DNA of 64,000 nucleotides from the NCBI RefSeq assembly GCF_036884655.1, contig NC_088357.1:9678501-9742500 (forward strand), read 5' to 3'. Position 1 is the first letter of the stretch. Every line of letters begins with the position of its first letter. The stretch comes from Musa acuminata AAA Group. Taxonomy: Eukaryota; Streptophyta; Magnoliopsida; Zingiberales; Musaceae. A model generated the notes under the pieces. That model searched no databases. It saw nothing but the letters and a program-made list of their open reading frames with translations, and was not told the origin of the DNA. Below are positions 13,365-25,340 of the stretch, piece by piece. The translations under genes and the position numbers were made by a program.

Positions 13365-14156
13365 CTACGAGAAAATAAAATCTAATCAAATATTAAGAAT
13401 CAGTTTTAGTATGACATGAAGCCTTGATGCATCTTAGTCTAAAGTTCCATATTTTTGAGGTTAAAACAATTGATTTTATTTATCAAAGGTACTCGTTAAA
13501 ATCAAATTGAAAATGCATAGCATATTGTCTGCCTACCATGCACATTAAGATAAGTCACTTACGCTACTATTAGAACATAGGATATATTAGTTTTAGCACA
13601 TAAATAGATGAAATATAAATTCAAGTTCAGATGGATAAGAAATAATTGGAAGATAGTAAAAATCTCCTCCAAAGTTTGATATATTATCAAAGATAAAAAA
13701 TACATAGATAGAGGATAAAATGTTGGACAAGTTATTTTAGCTGAGATGCTTCAATGCAATACAACCTGAAGATTACAGACTCTAGTTCCTAAAATATCAA
13801 TTTATAATATAGAAAAATTGAATAAAGTATTGGAACATGGAGAAGTCATGGAGAAAATTCCACCATGATGAAAAATACAAACACCCAAATATCAAATGCG
13901 TTATTTAGTAGAAAAATTCATGATAAAGATGAAAGGCAATTACATTAACATCAATTTTTTTTAAAAAAATTTTAAAAGCAAATGGTGGTAAGATTATGCA
14001 ACAAAAAACCGATGAATCAAAGGCTTGAACCTTTTGGACATTAGAACATGACTATGAGACAAACATCTCACCAATCATTATTCAAAGTCAACAAAGATAT
14101 TGTGTAGCATAACAAAGTTGTTGTAATAGAAGTTGCTACAATGATGGAGCTTATAC

Positions 14157-14310
14157 CTTGTTAATGGATTTACCATACTCATTTTTGTAATGGCTTATTG
14201 TTGCAATCAACTGAGCTTTGCTTCTTGTAGTGATAATCCTAATGAGTTCTTCATAGTTGTAATCCTTAGTGATCTTTTCATGCAGCATCTTGGCCTCCGA
14301 TTTTGTCAAG
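14157..14310 (-). pseudogene. Truncated annexin exon 4 copy (first)
   Basis: The minus frame gives [20 protein letters not shown] and then [20 protein letters not shown], followed by NEYGKSINK and a GT donor at 14,155-14,156. Relative to the intact exon (27,799-28,011) its 5' third is missing. The break joins directly to array spacer at aagtgttgatt, the same break as in the copy at 19,247-19,402. Confidence 0.75.
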
Positions 14311-14772
14311 TGTTGATTGTATTTTTTGTTATAACTAAGTGTCGATTTTGCCACTCGTTCGTATGTTTTGGGCTAGAGAAATTAGAAATTGATATTTATT
14401 ATTACTATATAGTATGATAAAGAGCTAATGTAATAAACTTTGGAAAACAGAATTCAAGATTAGTTATTAGGAAACAAATATCTAGGAAGGATATAAGAAC
14501 TCTACATAAAAAAAATACCCTTTTCTTGTTATAGTTTCTCACCCTATAAGCCATAGATATATGTTATTGCAATCACACACATTTAGAGTAAGGGTGAGAA
14601 CCTACTTTTTAATTATAAAAAAATATGATAGTTTATCAAAATAATCGACACTAGGAAGAACAAAGATCATTTAGTTTTATCTTTCTATTAATATTAGGAT
14701 TTTAGTTTACCATTCCAACAAGAAGGAATTCAACAACATCATATTTCATCTAGGAAGAAACACTAGAAAAGC

Positions 14773-15068
14773 TCAAGCATCATCATATCTTAGTAACGCA
14801 GTGAGCATTGTCTTTTAATCTCCCGAAGTGATACCCTTGATTGCTTGTTCGAGTGGCACACTATTCTCTTGTAGTAGGCCACCTCTATCGCCTTCACAAC
14901 ATCCTTCGCATGAGTAGTAATTATTCGAGTAAGAGAATTCTTATCGGTGCCTAGACCATTGATAATCAACTGCATTATCTTCCCCAAGTATCACTCTGGG
15001 GAACATGTGGAACGTATGATCACCCTTAATATAGTGAGGAACTTGGTTTGGTGATTGGGTTTTAGATC
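14773..15068 (-). pseudogene. Annexin last-exon copy, array unit 6
   Basis: Annexin repeat 4 with loop GLGTDK. A one-base loss near YYKR shifts the frame, and a TAA appears in the terminal RDYKAML region. The acceptor AG is replaced by GG. It is most similar to the units at 10.4 kb and 19.9 kb. Confidence 0.65.
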
Positions 15069-15822
15069 CCGCAAAAAGGCAAAATCTAATAAAAAATCAA
15101 GATAGTTGTAGTTTGACATGAAGCATTAATGCATCTTAGTCCAAAGTTTCATATTTTCAAGGTCAAAACAATTGATTTTTTTTATTAATAGTACAACTTA
15201 AAATCGAATCGAAGATGTATTAGCATATTCTCTACCACCTATGCACATTGAGATAAGTCCCTTACATTACTATTGGAACATAGGATGTATTAGTTTGAGC
15301 AAATAGATACATGAAATATAAATTCAAGTTCACATATACAAGAAATGGTTGGCTGTGGAGGACAGTAAAAACCTCCTGTGATATTTAATATATGATCAAA
15401 AATAAAAGTCAATGGATAGAGGATAAGATGTTTGGTAAGCTATTTTAGCTGAGATTCTCAAATGCAATACAACCTAAAGATTATAGACACAAGTTCCTTA
15501 AATATTAATTTTTGATATAGAAAAAGAGAACAAAGCGTTGGAATCAGGTATTAGCTATTGCAATCACAGAGCAATTCTCACACCACAAGTCACAGATGTT
15601 TGCTATTGCAATCACTCACATTGAGAGTTAGGGTGAGAACCCACTTTTTATTTGTGAAAAATATGCAAGTTTATCAAAATACTTGACTCTAGAAAGAACA
15701 AAAATCATTCAGTTTTATCTTTCTCGTGATATTAGTATTTTGGTTTACCTTTCAAACAAGAAGGAATTCAACAAAGTGAAAACAACATCATATTTCATCA
15801 AAGAAAAAAACACTAGAAAAGC

Positions 15823-16080
15823 TCAAGCATCATCATGTCCTAGCAACGCAGTGAGCATTGCCTTTTAGTCACTCGAAGTGTCACCTTGGATTTCTTGTTC
15901 GAGTGGTACACTGTTCCTCTTGTAGTAGGCCACCTCTATCACATTCAGATCATCCTCCACACGAGTAACAATTATTCGAGTAATAGAATTCTTATTGGTT
16001 CGTAGACAATTGATAGTTAATCGGATTATCATCCCCAAGTATCTCTCTGGGCAACATGTGCAACGTATGATCACCCTTAT
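15823..16080 (-). pseudogene. Annexin last-exon copy, array unit 7 (5' truncated)
   Basis: The minus frame starts at VIIRCTCCPERYLG and runs through NSVPLEQ. The first ~12 residues and the acceptor are missing because the exon joins spacer sequence at 16,080. Unit 8 has the same join, so the truncation was itself duplicated. Confidence 0.7.
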
Positions 16081-16960
16081 TAACAATATTTTCTATTTTT
16101 TTCTATTCTCTAACGAGATTCTCCTCTCCATCCTTCTCCCTCCCTCATAACACTCAGAACAGATAAGATCCCTTTTGGTTTGGCAATGGATCGATGAGAT
16201 TCCTATTGATTATAGGAATTGATTATAGATAAAAATTGATGAGATTCCTATTGGTTTGACTATGAAACGAAAATTGAATTCCTTGATTGGCTACTCTGAA
16301 ATATTTAAAAGAGACATGATCTATCCTGTGCATGTCTTTTAAAGGATTTTTTTGATCATGACCTTTGTTATATCCCCTATTTCTAATTTTCAATTATATC
16401 TTTGAAGTATATACATGACAAACATGCCATGCGGTTCTCCTCAAGTCCTATTGGACAATGATATCTTTGCGTGAGTTCACCTAAATAATTATCAACACTA
16501 ATAACTGAATGGAGTACCAAATGGTAATATTGCTATCTATTTTTTTGTTATAACAAGTGTTGATTCTACCACTCGTTCTTTATCATATGTTTTGGGTTAG
16601 ATATTTGCTATATAGCATGATAAAGGGCCAATGTGATAAATTTTGAAAAGCAAAATTAATGATTAATTAGTAGGAAACATATATCAAAACATACCTTTTC
16701 CTTTTTTAAGTTTCTCACACCACAAGTCACAGATATTTGCTATTGCAATCACACACATTGAGAGTTAGGGTGAGAACCCAATTTTTATTAGTGAAAAAAT
16801 ATGATAATTTATCAAAATACTCGACACTAGGAAAAAATAAAAATCACTCAGTTTTATCTTTCTAGTGATATTTGTATTTTGGTTTACCATTCAAACAAGA
16901 AGTAATTCAACAAAGTGAAAACAATATCATATTTCATCTAAGAAGAAACACCAGAAAAAT

Positions 16961-17220
16961 TCAAGCATCATCATTTCCTAGTAGCATAGTGAGCATTGCC
17001 TTTTAGTCTCTCGAAGTGTCACACCTTTGATTTGTTGTTGGAGTGGTGCACTGTTCCTCTTATAATAGGTCGCCTCTATCGCCTTCAGATCATCCTCCGC
17101 ACGAGTAGTAATTATTCGAGTAAGAGAATTCTTATCGGTTCGTAGACAATTGATAGTCAATCGGATTATCTTCCCAAAATATCTCTCTGGGGAACATGTG
17201 CAACGTATGATCACCCTTAT
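16961..17220 (-). pseudogene. Annexin last-exon copy, array unit 8 (5' truncated)
   Basis: Same truncation point as unit 7 (gatcaccctta joined to an AT-rich spacer). The frame reads VIIRCTCSPERYFGKIIRL then loop CLRTDK. It has a frame break before the terminal segment. Confidence 0.7.
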
Positions 17221-18138
17221 GAACAATTTTTTTTATTTTTTTCTATTCTCCAAGGAGAATCTGCACTCCATCTTTCCCTCTCTCTCGTCAACACTCAAAA
17301 TATATAAGATCCGTTTTGGTTTGGACATGGATCGATGCATGCTCGATATTGATTATAAATAGAAATAAATGAGATTCCTATTGGTTTGATTATGAAATGA
17401 AAATTGAATTCCTTGATTGGCTACTCTGAAATGTTTAAAGGGGACATGGTATCTTCTGCTCATGTCTTCTAAAATATTTTTTTGATTTTGACCATTGTTA
17501 TATCCCCCTATTTCTATTTTTCACTTATACCTCTAATGTATCTACGTGACAAACATACCAAGCCGTTCTCCTCAAGTCTTGTTGGACAATGATATCTTGG
17601 TGTGAGTTCCCCTAAATAGTTATCAACACTAATAACTGAATGAAGTACCAAATGGTAATTTTGCTATCTATTTTTTGTTATAACAAGTGTTGATTCTATC
17701 ACTCGTTCTTGGTTGTATGTTTTGGGTTAGAGAAATTAAGAATTGATTTTTATGATTACTATATAGTATGATAAAAGGCCAATATGATAAACTTTGAAAA
17801 ATAGAATTCAGGATTAGTTAGTAGGAAACATATATCTAGGAAGTATATAGGAACCCTACTTAAAAAAACATACCCTTTTCTTCTTTAAGTTTCTCACACC
17901 ACAAGTCATATATATTTGCTATTGCAATCACACACATTGAGAGTTAGGGTGAGAACCTACTTTTTATTGGTGAAAAAATATGATAGTTTATCAAAATACT
18001 CGACACTAGAAAGAACAAAAATCATTCAATTTTATGTTTCTAGTGATATTAGTATTTTGGTTTATCATTCAAAAAAGAAGGGATTCAACAAAGTGAAAAC
18101 AACATCATATTTCATCCAAGAAGAAACACTGGAAAAGC

Positions 18139-18415
18139 TCAAGCATCATCATGCCCTAGAAGCGTAGTGAGCAATACCTTGTAGTCTCAAGAAGTGTCAC
18201 CCTTGATTGCTTGTTCAAGTTGCATATAGTTCCACTTGTAGTAGGCCGCCTCTATCGCGTTTAGATCAAACTCCGCATGAGTACTAATCATCAATTCCTA
18301 GACCTTTTATAGACAACCAGATTACCTTCACAAAGTATCTCTCTAGGCAGCATGTGCAACGTTTGATCGCTCTTAATGTAGCGAGGAACTCATTTTTGCG
18401 ATCAGATTTTAAATC
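18139..18415 (-). pseudogene. Annexin last-exon copy, array unit 9 (acceptor retained)
   Basis: It has a canonical acceptor (catag before GATTTAAAA on minus) like unit 5 and the intact gene. A deletion near 18,285 removes part of the TDENSLTRI region, and other changes break the frame. With the exon 4 relic at 19,247-19,402 it forms a second copy of the annexin 3' half. Confidence 0.65.
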
Positions 18416-19246
18416 CTATGAGAAAACAAAATCTAATCAAATATTAAGAAACAGTTGTAGTATGACATGAAGCCTTGATGCATCTTAGTCTAAAATTTCA
18501 TATTTTTGATGTTAAAACAATTGATTTTATTTATCAAGAGTACTCGTTAAAATCAAATCGAAAATGCACAGCATATTGTCTGCCAACCATGCACTTTAAG
18601 ATAAGTTACTTACGCTACTATTAGAACATTGGCTATATTAGCTTAAGCACATAAATAGATGAAATATAAATTCAAGTTCAGTTGGATAAGAAATAATTGA
18701 AGATAGTAAAAACCACCTCCAAAGTTTGATATATTATCAAAGATAAAATATTGGACAAGCTATTTTAGCTAAGATGCTTAAATGTAATACAACTTGAAGA
18801 TTATAAACTCTAGTTCGTAAAATATCAATTTGTAATATAGAAAAATAGAACAAAGTATTGGAACATGGAGAAGTCAGAGAGAAAACTCCGCCATGATGAA
18901 AAATACAAACACCCAAATATCAAATGAGTTATTTAGTAGAAAAATTCATGATTCATGATTAAAGGTCATTACATTAACATCAAATTTTTTTTAAAAAAAT
19001 TTAAAAGCAAATGGTGGTAAGATTATGCAACCAAAAACCGATGAATCAAAGGCTTGAACCTTTTGGACAATTGAACATGACTATGATACAAACATCTCAC
19101 TAATCATTATTCGAAGTCAACAAAGATATTGCGTAGCATAACCACTACATAAAATTGAAACTATTAAATGTTATCCATGATAGAAGAAATTCAGACACCT
19201 AATAAAGTTGTTGTAATAGAAGTTGCTACTATGATGGAGCTTATAC

Positions 19247-19402
19247 CTTGTTAATGGGTTTACCATACTCATTTTTGTAATGGCTTATTGTTGCAATCAA
19301 CTGAGCTTTGCTTCTTGTAGTGATAATCCTAATGAGTTCTTCATGGTTGTAATCCTTCTTAGTGATCTTTTCATATAGCATCTTGGCCTCCGATTTTATT
19401 AA
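19247..19402 (-). pseudogene. Truncated annexin exon 4 copy (second)
   Basis: Same truncated exon 4 as at 14,157-14,310, with the same junction to spacer at aagtgttgatt. This shows that a block of about 5 kb (roughly 9.4-14.3 kb and 14.3-19.4 kb) was duplicated as a higher-order unit. Confidence 0.7.
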
Positions 19403-19867
19403 GTGTTGATTCTATTTTTTGTTATAACAAGTATCGATTTTGCCACTCATTCTTGGTCATAAGTTTTGGGTTAGAGAAATTAGAAATTAATGTTTATTAT
19501 TACTATATAGCATGATAAATGGCCAATGTAATAAACTTTGGAAAATATAATTCAGGATTAGTTAGTAGGAATCAAATATCTAGGAAGGATATAAGAACTC
19601 TACATAAAAAATATCCTTTTTGTTCTTGTAGTTCCTCACTCTATAAGCCACAGATATATGCTATTGCAATCACACACATTGAGTCACGGTGAGAAACCAC
19701 TTTTTAATTATTAAAATACATGATAGTTTATCAAAATACTCGACACTAGGAAAGACAAAGATCATTCAGTTTTATCTTTCTATTGATATTAGGATTTTAG
19801 TTTACCATTCCAACAAGAAGGAATTCAACAACATCATATTTCATCTAGGAAGAAACACTGAAAAAGC

Positions 19868-20164
19868 TCAAGCATCATCATATCTTGGTAACGCAGTGAG
19901 CATTGCCTTTTAATCTCCCGAAGTGGTACCCTTGATTGCTTGTTCGAGTGGTACACTATTTCTCTTGTAGTAGGCCGCCTCTATCACCTGCAGATCATCC
20001 TTCGCATGAGTAGTAATTATTCGAGTAAGAGAATTATTATCGATTCCTAGACCTTTGATAGTCAACCGCATTATCTTCCCCAAGTATCAATCTAGGGAAC
20101 ATGTGGAATGTTTGATCGCCCTTACTACAGTGAGGAACTCGTTTTGATGATCGGGTTTTAGATC
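19868..20164 (-). pseudogene. Annexin last-exon copy, array unit 10
   Basis: Annexin repeat 4 on minus, related to units 4 and 6. GG sits at the acceptor position and a TAA falls in the RDYKAML segment. The intron segment beside it is shortened (joined at 20,175). Confidence 0.65.
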
Positions 20165-21767
20165 CCGCAAAAAGGTTTGACATGAAGCCTTAATGCATCT
20201 TAGTCCAAAGTTTCATATTTTCAAGGTCAAAATAATTGATTTTATTTATTAAGAATACAACTTAAAATCGAATCGAAGATGCATTAGCATATTCTCTACC
20301 AACTATGCACATTGAGATAAGTCCCTTACACTACTATTGGAACATAGGATATATTAGTTTGAGCAGATAGATACATGAAATATAAATTTAAGTTTAGATA
20401 TACACGAAATGGTTGGCTATGGAGGATAGTAAAAACCTCCTGTGATATTTAATATATGATCAAAGATAAAAGTCCATGGATAGAGGATAATATGTTGGGT
20501 AAGCTATTTTAGCTTAGATTCTTAAATGCAATACAACCTAAATTATAGACACAAGTTCCTCAAATATTAATTTTTGATATAAAAAAGAGAACAGAACATT
20601 GGAATCGGGAGAAGTCATAGAGAAAATTCTACTATGATGAAATATACAAACACCTAAATATCAAGTGTTTTAATTTCACGTGCTCAATTAGTATTTATTA
20701 GCCTGTCCGTCGGAGCAGATGGAATTAACTAGACTAGATCATCCAGTTTAGTTTTCTTTTCTTTTAGTTTCAGTACATCTCCTTATCTTCCTCTTCACCT
20801 TTTTTTTCGACAATCAGTTTGAGATCCAATGGTTCGATTTGGTTTGATATTTAAATAATATTTTTGAATTTTTCCTTTTTCCAACGAAAATCTCCTCTTC
20901 ATCCTTCTCCCTCCCTCATCAACACTCGGAATAGATAAGATCCCTTTTGGTTTGGCCTTGGATCGATGAAGGCTCGAAATTGATTATAAATAGAAATAAA
21001 TGAGATTCCTATTGGTTTGACTATGAAACGAAAATTAAATTCCTTATTGGCTACTCTGAAATGTTTAAATGAGACATGGTCTATCCTACGCGTGCCTTTT
21101 AAAGGATTTTTTTGATATTAACCTTTGTTACATTCTTTGTTTCTATTTTTCAATTATATCTCTGAAGTATTTACATGGCAAACATACCAAACAGTTCTCC
21201 TGAAGTCCTATTGGACTATGATATCTTGGTGTTAGTTCACCTAAATAGTTATCAACACTAATAACTGAATTGAGTACCAAATGGTAATATTGGTTATCTA
21301 CTTTTTGTTATAACAAGTGTTGATTCTGCCACTCATCTTGGTTGAAAGTTTTGAGTTATAAAAATTAGGAATTGAGGTTTATGATTACTATATAGCTTGA
21401 TAAAGGGCTAATGTGATAAAATTTGGAAAGCGGAATTCATGATTAATTAGTAGGAAACATATATCTAGGAAGGATATAAGAACCCTATATAAAAAAACAT
21501 ACCCTTTTCTTTTTATAGTTTCTCACGCCACAAATCACAAATATATGCTATTGCAATCATACACATCGAAAGTTAGGGTGAGAACCCACTTTATATTTGT
21601 GAAAAAATATGATAGTTTATCAAAATATGCGACGCTAGGAAGAATAAAGATCATTCAGTTTTATCTTTCTAGTGATATTAGTATTTTGGTTTACTATTCC
21701 AATAAGAAGGAATTCAACAAATTGAAACAACATCATATTTCATCCAGGAAGAAACACTGTAAAAGCG

Positions 21768-22063
21768 TAAGCACCATCATGTCCTAGCGGCCCAGTGAGT
21801 ATTACATTTTAATCTCTCGAAGTATCACCCTTGATTGCTTGTTCGAGTGGCAAACTGTTCCTCTTGTAGTAGGCTGTCTCTATCGCCTTCAGATCAACCT
21901 CCGCACGAGTAATAATTATTCGAGTAATAAAATTCTTATCGGTTCGTAGACAATTGATAATCAACTGGATTATCTTCCCCAAGTATCTCTCTGGGCAACA
22001 TGTGCAACGTATGATCACCCTTAATGTAGCGAGAAACTCATTTTTGTGATCAGGTTTTAGATC
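21768..22063 (-). pseudogene. Annexin last-exon copy, array unit 11
   Basis: The open frame runs for 86 codons from QDLKPDHKNEFL to IKGDTSRD, then meets a TAA where the intact exon has Tyr (RDYKAML). The loop reads CLRTDK, so the repeat-4 calcium motif is degraded. The acceptor AG is displaced by one base. If it were spliced in, it would give a short, calcium-site-poor C-terminus. Confidence 0.7.
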
Positions 22064-23434
22064 TTGCAAGAAGGCAAAATCTAATCAAAAATCAAGATAT
22101 AGTTACAATTTGACATGAAACCTTGATGTATCTTAGTTCAAAGTTCCATATTTTTGAGGTCAAAACAATTGATTTTATTTATCAAGAGTACACCTTAAAA
22201 TCAAATCAAAGATACATTAGCATATTGTCTGCGAACCATGCACATTGAGATAAGTCTCTTACACTACTATTGGAACATAGGTTGTATTAGTTTGAGCAAA
22301 TAGATAGATGATACATATATTCAAGTTCAGTTAAACATGAAATGGTTAGCTATGGAGGACAGTAAAAACCTCCTCCAAAGTTTAATATACGATCAAAGAT
22401 AAAAGTCTATTGATAGAGGATAAGATGTTGGGTAAGCTATTTTAGCTAAGATGCTCAAATGTAATACAACCTAAAGATTACAGACTCTAATTTCTCAAAT
22501 ATTAATTTACGTTATAGAAAAAGAGAATAGAGCATTGGAATCAGGAGAAGTTATGAAGAAAATTCTACCATGATGAAAGATACAAACACCCAAATATCAA
22601 GGGTTTTAATTTCACGTGTTCAATCAATATTTATTAGCCTGTCCGTCAGAGCGGATGGAATAAACTAGACTAGATCATCCAGTGTAGTTTTCTCTTCTTT
22701 CGGGTTCAATACATCTCCTTGTCTTCCTCTTCTCATCTTTCTTCGACAATCAGTTTGAGATCGAATGGTCCGATTTGATTTATCATTTAAATAATATTTT
22801 TTTTATTTTTTCTATTCTCTAAGGTGATTCTCCTCTCTATCCTTCCCTCTCCCTCATCAACACTCAGAACAGATAAGATCTATTTTGGTTTGGCCATGGA
22901 TCGATGTAGCCTCGATATTGATTATAAATAGAAATAGATGAGATTCCTATTGGTTTGATTATGAAACAAAATTGAATTCCTTGATTGGCTACTCTAAAAT
23001 GTTTAAAGGAGACATGGTGTCTTCTGCTCGTGCCTTTTAAAAGATTTTTTTGATCTTGACCTTTATTATATCCCCCTGTTTCTATTTTTTACTTATACCT
23101 CTAAAGTATCTACATGACAAACATACCAAACTGTTCTCCTCAAGTCCTGTTGGACAATGATATCTTTACATGAGTTCACCTAAATAGTTATCAAACAACT
23201 AAATTGAGTACTAAATGGTCATGTTGGCTATTTATTTTTTGTTATAAAAAGTGTTGATTCTGCCACTCATTCTTGTTGTATGTTTTGGGCCAGAGAAATT
23301 ATGAATTGATGTTTATGATTACTATATAGCATGATAAATGGCTAATGTAATAAACTTTGGAAAACAAAATTTAGAATTAATTAGTAGGAAACATATATAT
23401 AGGAAGGATATGGGAACCCTACACAAAAAAAACA

Positions 23435-24513
23435 TATATATCGATTGCGAGTGATGCCTACACGGATCGAGCACCTCGAGATGTAGTAAGTTTGGAGAAC
23501 CGTTTCCGTTACGATTCTATCGTGGGAGTAGTTCTCATGTATCCGTAATGGCCAACCCATAAAAATAGGTTCTATTATAGGATTAACGAGTTGGCCACTT
23601 CAACTTATATTATTGTTGTTCATAAAACCTGTTCCAAATCTTCACTTGTTATCTTTCATAATCAAAATCCACTGATCAATCTTCCCTGAATTATTTTGAA
23701 CTTGAGCTCTTTTATCTTCTTTCCTTCTACGGCGCAGCAAGGCGACAACTACCGATCGTCGCTGTCTATGCGGCGATTGATTGGAGGGTCGGTTTACCGC
23801 TTGGCTTTTACATGTTTTGGGAGGCACTTTAGTTGGCCACCACGTGTGACAATACCTCCAAAGAATAGATAATTTTGCAGACACTTCCGTCTATTATAGC
23901 ACATGAACCACGGTGAACACACAACGATTTTGAACTACATTTTTACACATTGCTAAAGCTTTTTATAGACGGTAAGCTCACCAGAAGAACATCCCTCTCA
24001 ACTTTTTACTGAAAATTTTACACACAATTTGTGCTAGATTCTCTCTGGCACATTACTGCTCAAAACAGACCACTAAAAGTTTTACACTATTCCCCCTCAT
24101 CACACAAACTCAAGACAGATGCCAGTTATATTAACTCGAAGAATACACGAACAAAATTGCACAAACCAATTATTATAATCATTCTATTTTACAGCAGATT
24201 ATGGTGAATTGGGAATGTCGACAAAATGATCTCAGTATGATTACAACAGTGACCTATAAATAAAAGACCGACAGTATTAGCTGAACTTAAATCTTTTTGG
24301 TTCCCCTTTAGATGAATCCCTTGTTCAGAAAAGAGAATAAATTACCATGAAAAAGAAAGCTCGTGGTGGCTACCAAGTGGGACTAACAAATGGTCTGATT
24401 CTTGCAGGCATTCGTGCAGGCTGGTGGAAGTTGGTATTTATGGGATGTTGGAAGGTAGGCTTTGGAGTAATTGACATCTTGTTCAAAGAGTACTCGAGAT
24501 CATCCCCATTGTC
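23435..24513. mobile_element. Insertion of unrelated DNA inside the array
   Basis: Array sequence stops after aaccctac near 23,430 and resumes at 24,514 about 300 bp earlier in unit phase, so the flanking array segment is present on both sides (23,105-23,434 and 24,514-24,830). The inserted ~1.1 kb is single-copy in this window and less AT-rich. It includes an exon-like piece at 24,410-24,452 flanked by a cag acceptor and a GT donor, in an open frame reading IRAGWWKLVFMGCWK. I do not recognise the source gene; a captured gene fragment or filler DNA are both possible. Confidence 0.5.
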
Positions 24514-24799
24514 TCTACGCGACAAATATACCAAACTATTCTCCTCAAGTCTTGTTGGACAATGATATCTTTAAGCGAGTTCACCTAAATAGTTATCAAC
24601 ACTAACAACTGAATTGAGTACTAAATGGTCATGTTGGCTATCTATTTTTTGTTATAAAAAATGTTGATTCTGCCACTCATTCTTGGTCATATGTTTTGGG
24701 CCAGAGAAATTATGAATTGATGTTTATGATTACTATATAGCATGATAAATGGCTAATGTGATAAACTTTGGAAAGCAAAATTTAGAATTAAGTAGTAGG

Positions 24800-24823
24800 A
24801 AATATATATATATATATATATAT
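24800..24823. repeat. (AT)n microsatellite
   Basis: A pure AT dinucleotide run at the unit boundary between the 23-24 kb insertion and array unit 12. Confidence 0.8.
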
Positions 24824-25043
24824 GCTATTGTAATCACACACATCAAGAATCAAGATGAGAACCCACTTTTTATTAGTGAAAGAATATGATAGTTTATCAA
24901 AATACTTGACACTAAGAAGAACAAAGATCGTTCAATTTTATCTTTCTAGTGATATTAGTATTTTGGTTTACCATTCCAAGATTAAGGAATTCAAAAAGTG
25001 AAAACAAAATCATATTTCATCCCAGAAGAAACACTAGAAAAGC

Positions 25044-25340
25044 TCAAGCATCATCATATCCTACCAACGCAGTGAGCATTGCCTTTTAATCTCTCGAAGT
25101 GTCACCCTTGATTGTTTGTTCGAGTGGCACACTGTTCTTCTTATAGTAGGCTGCCTCTATCACCTTCAGATCATCATCTGCACGAGTATTAATTATTTGA
25201 GTAAGAGAATTCTTATCGGTTTGTAGACCATTGATAATCAACCAGATTATTTTCCTCAAGTATCTCTCTAGGCAACATGTGCAACGTATAATCACCCTTA
25301 ATGCAGCGAGGAACTCATTTTTGTGGTCATGTTTTAGATC
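25044..25340 (-). pseudogene. Annexin last-exon copy, array unit 12
   Basis: The frame is open from [16 protein letters not shown] to IKGDTSRD and is stopped by TAA at the same Tyr position as unit 11. The loop reads GLQTDK. The displaced acceptor matches most other units. It is the last pseudo-unit before the intact annexin gene. Confidence 0.7.
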
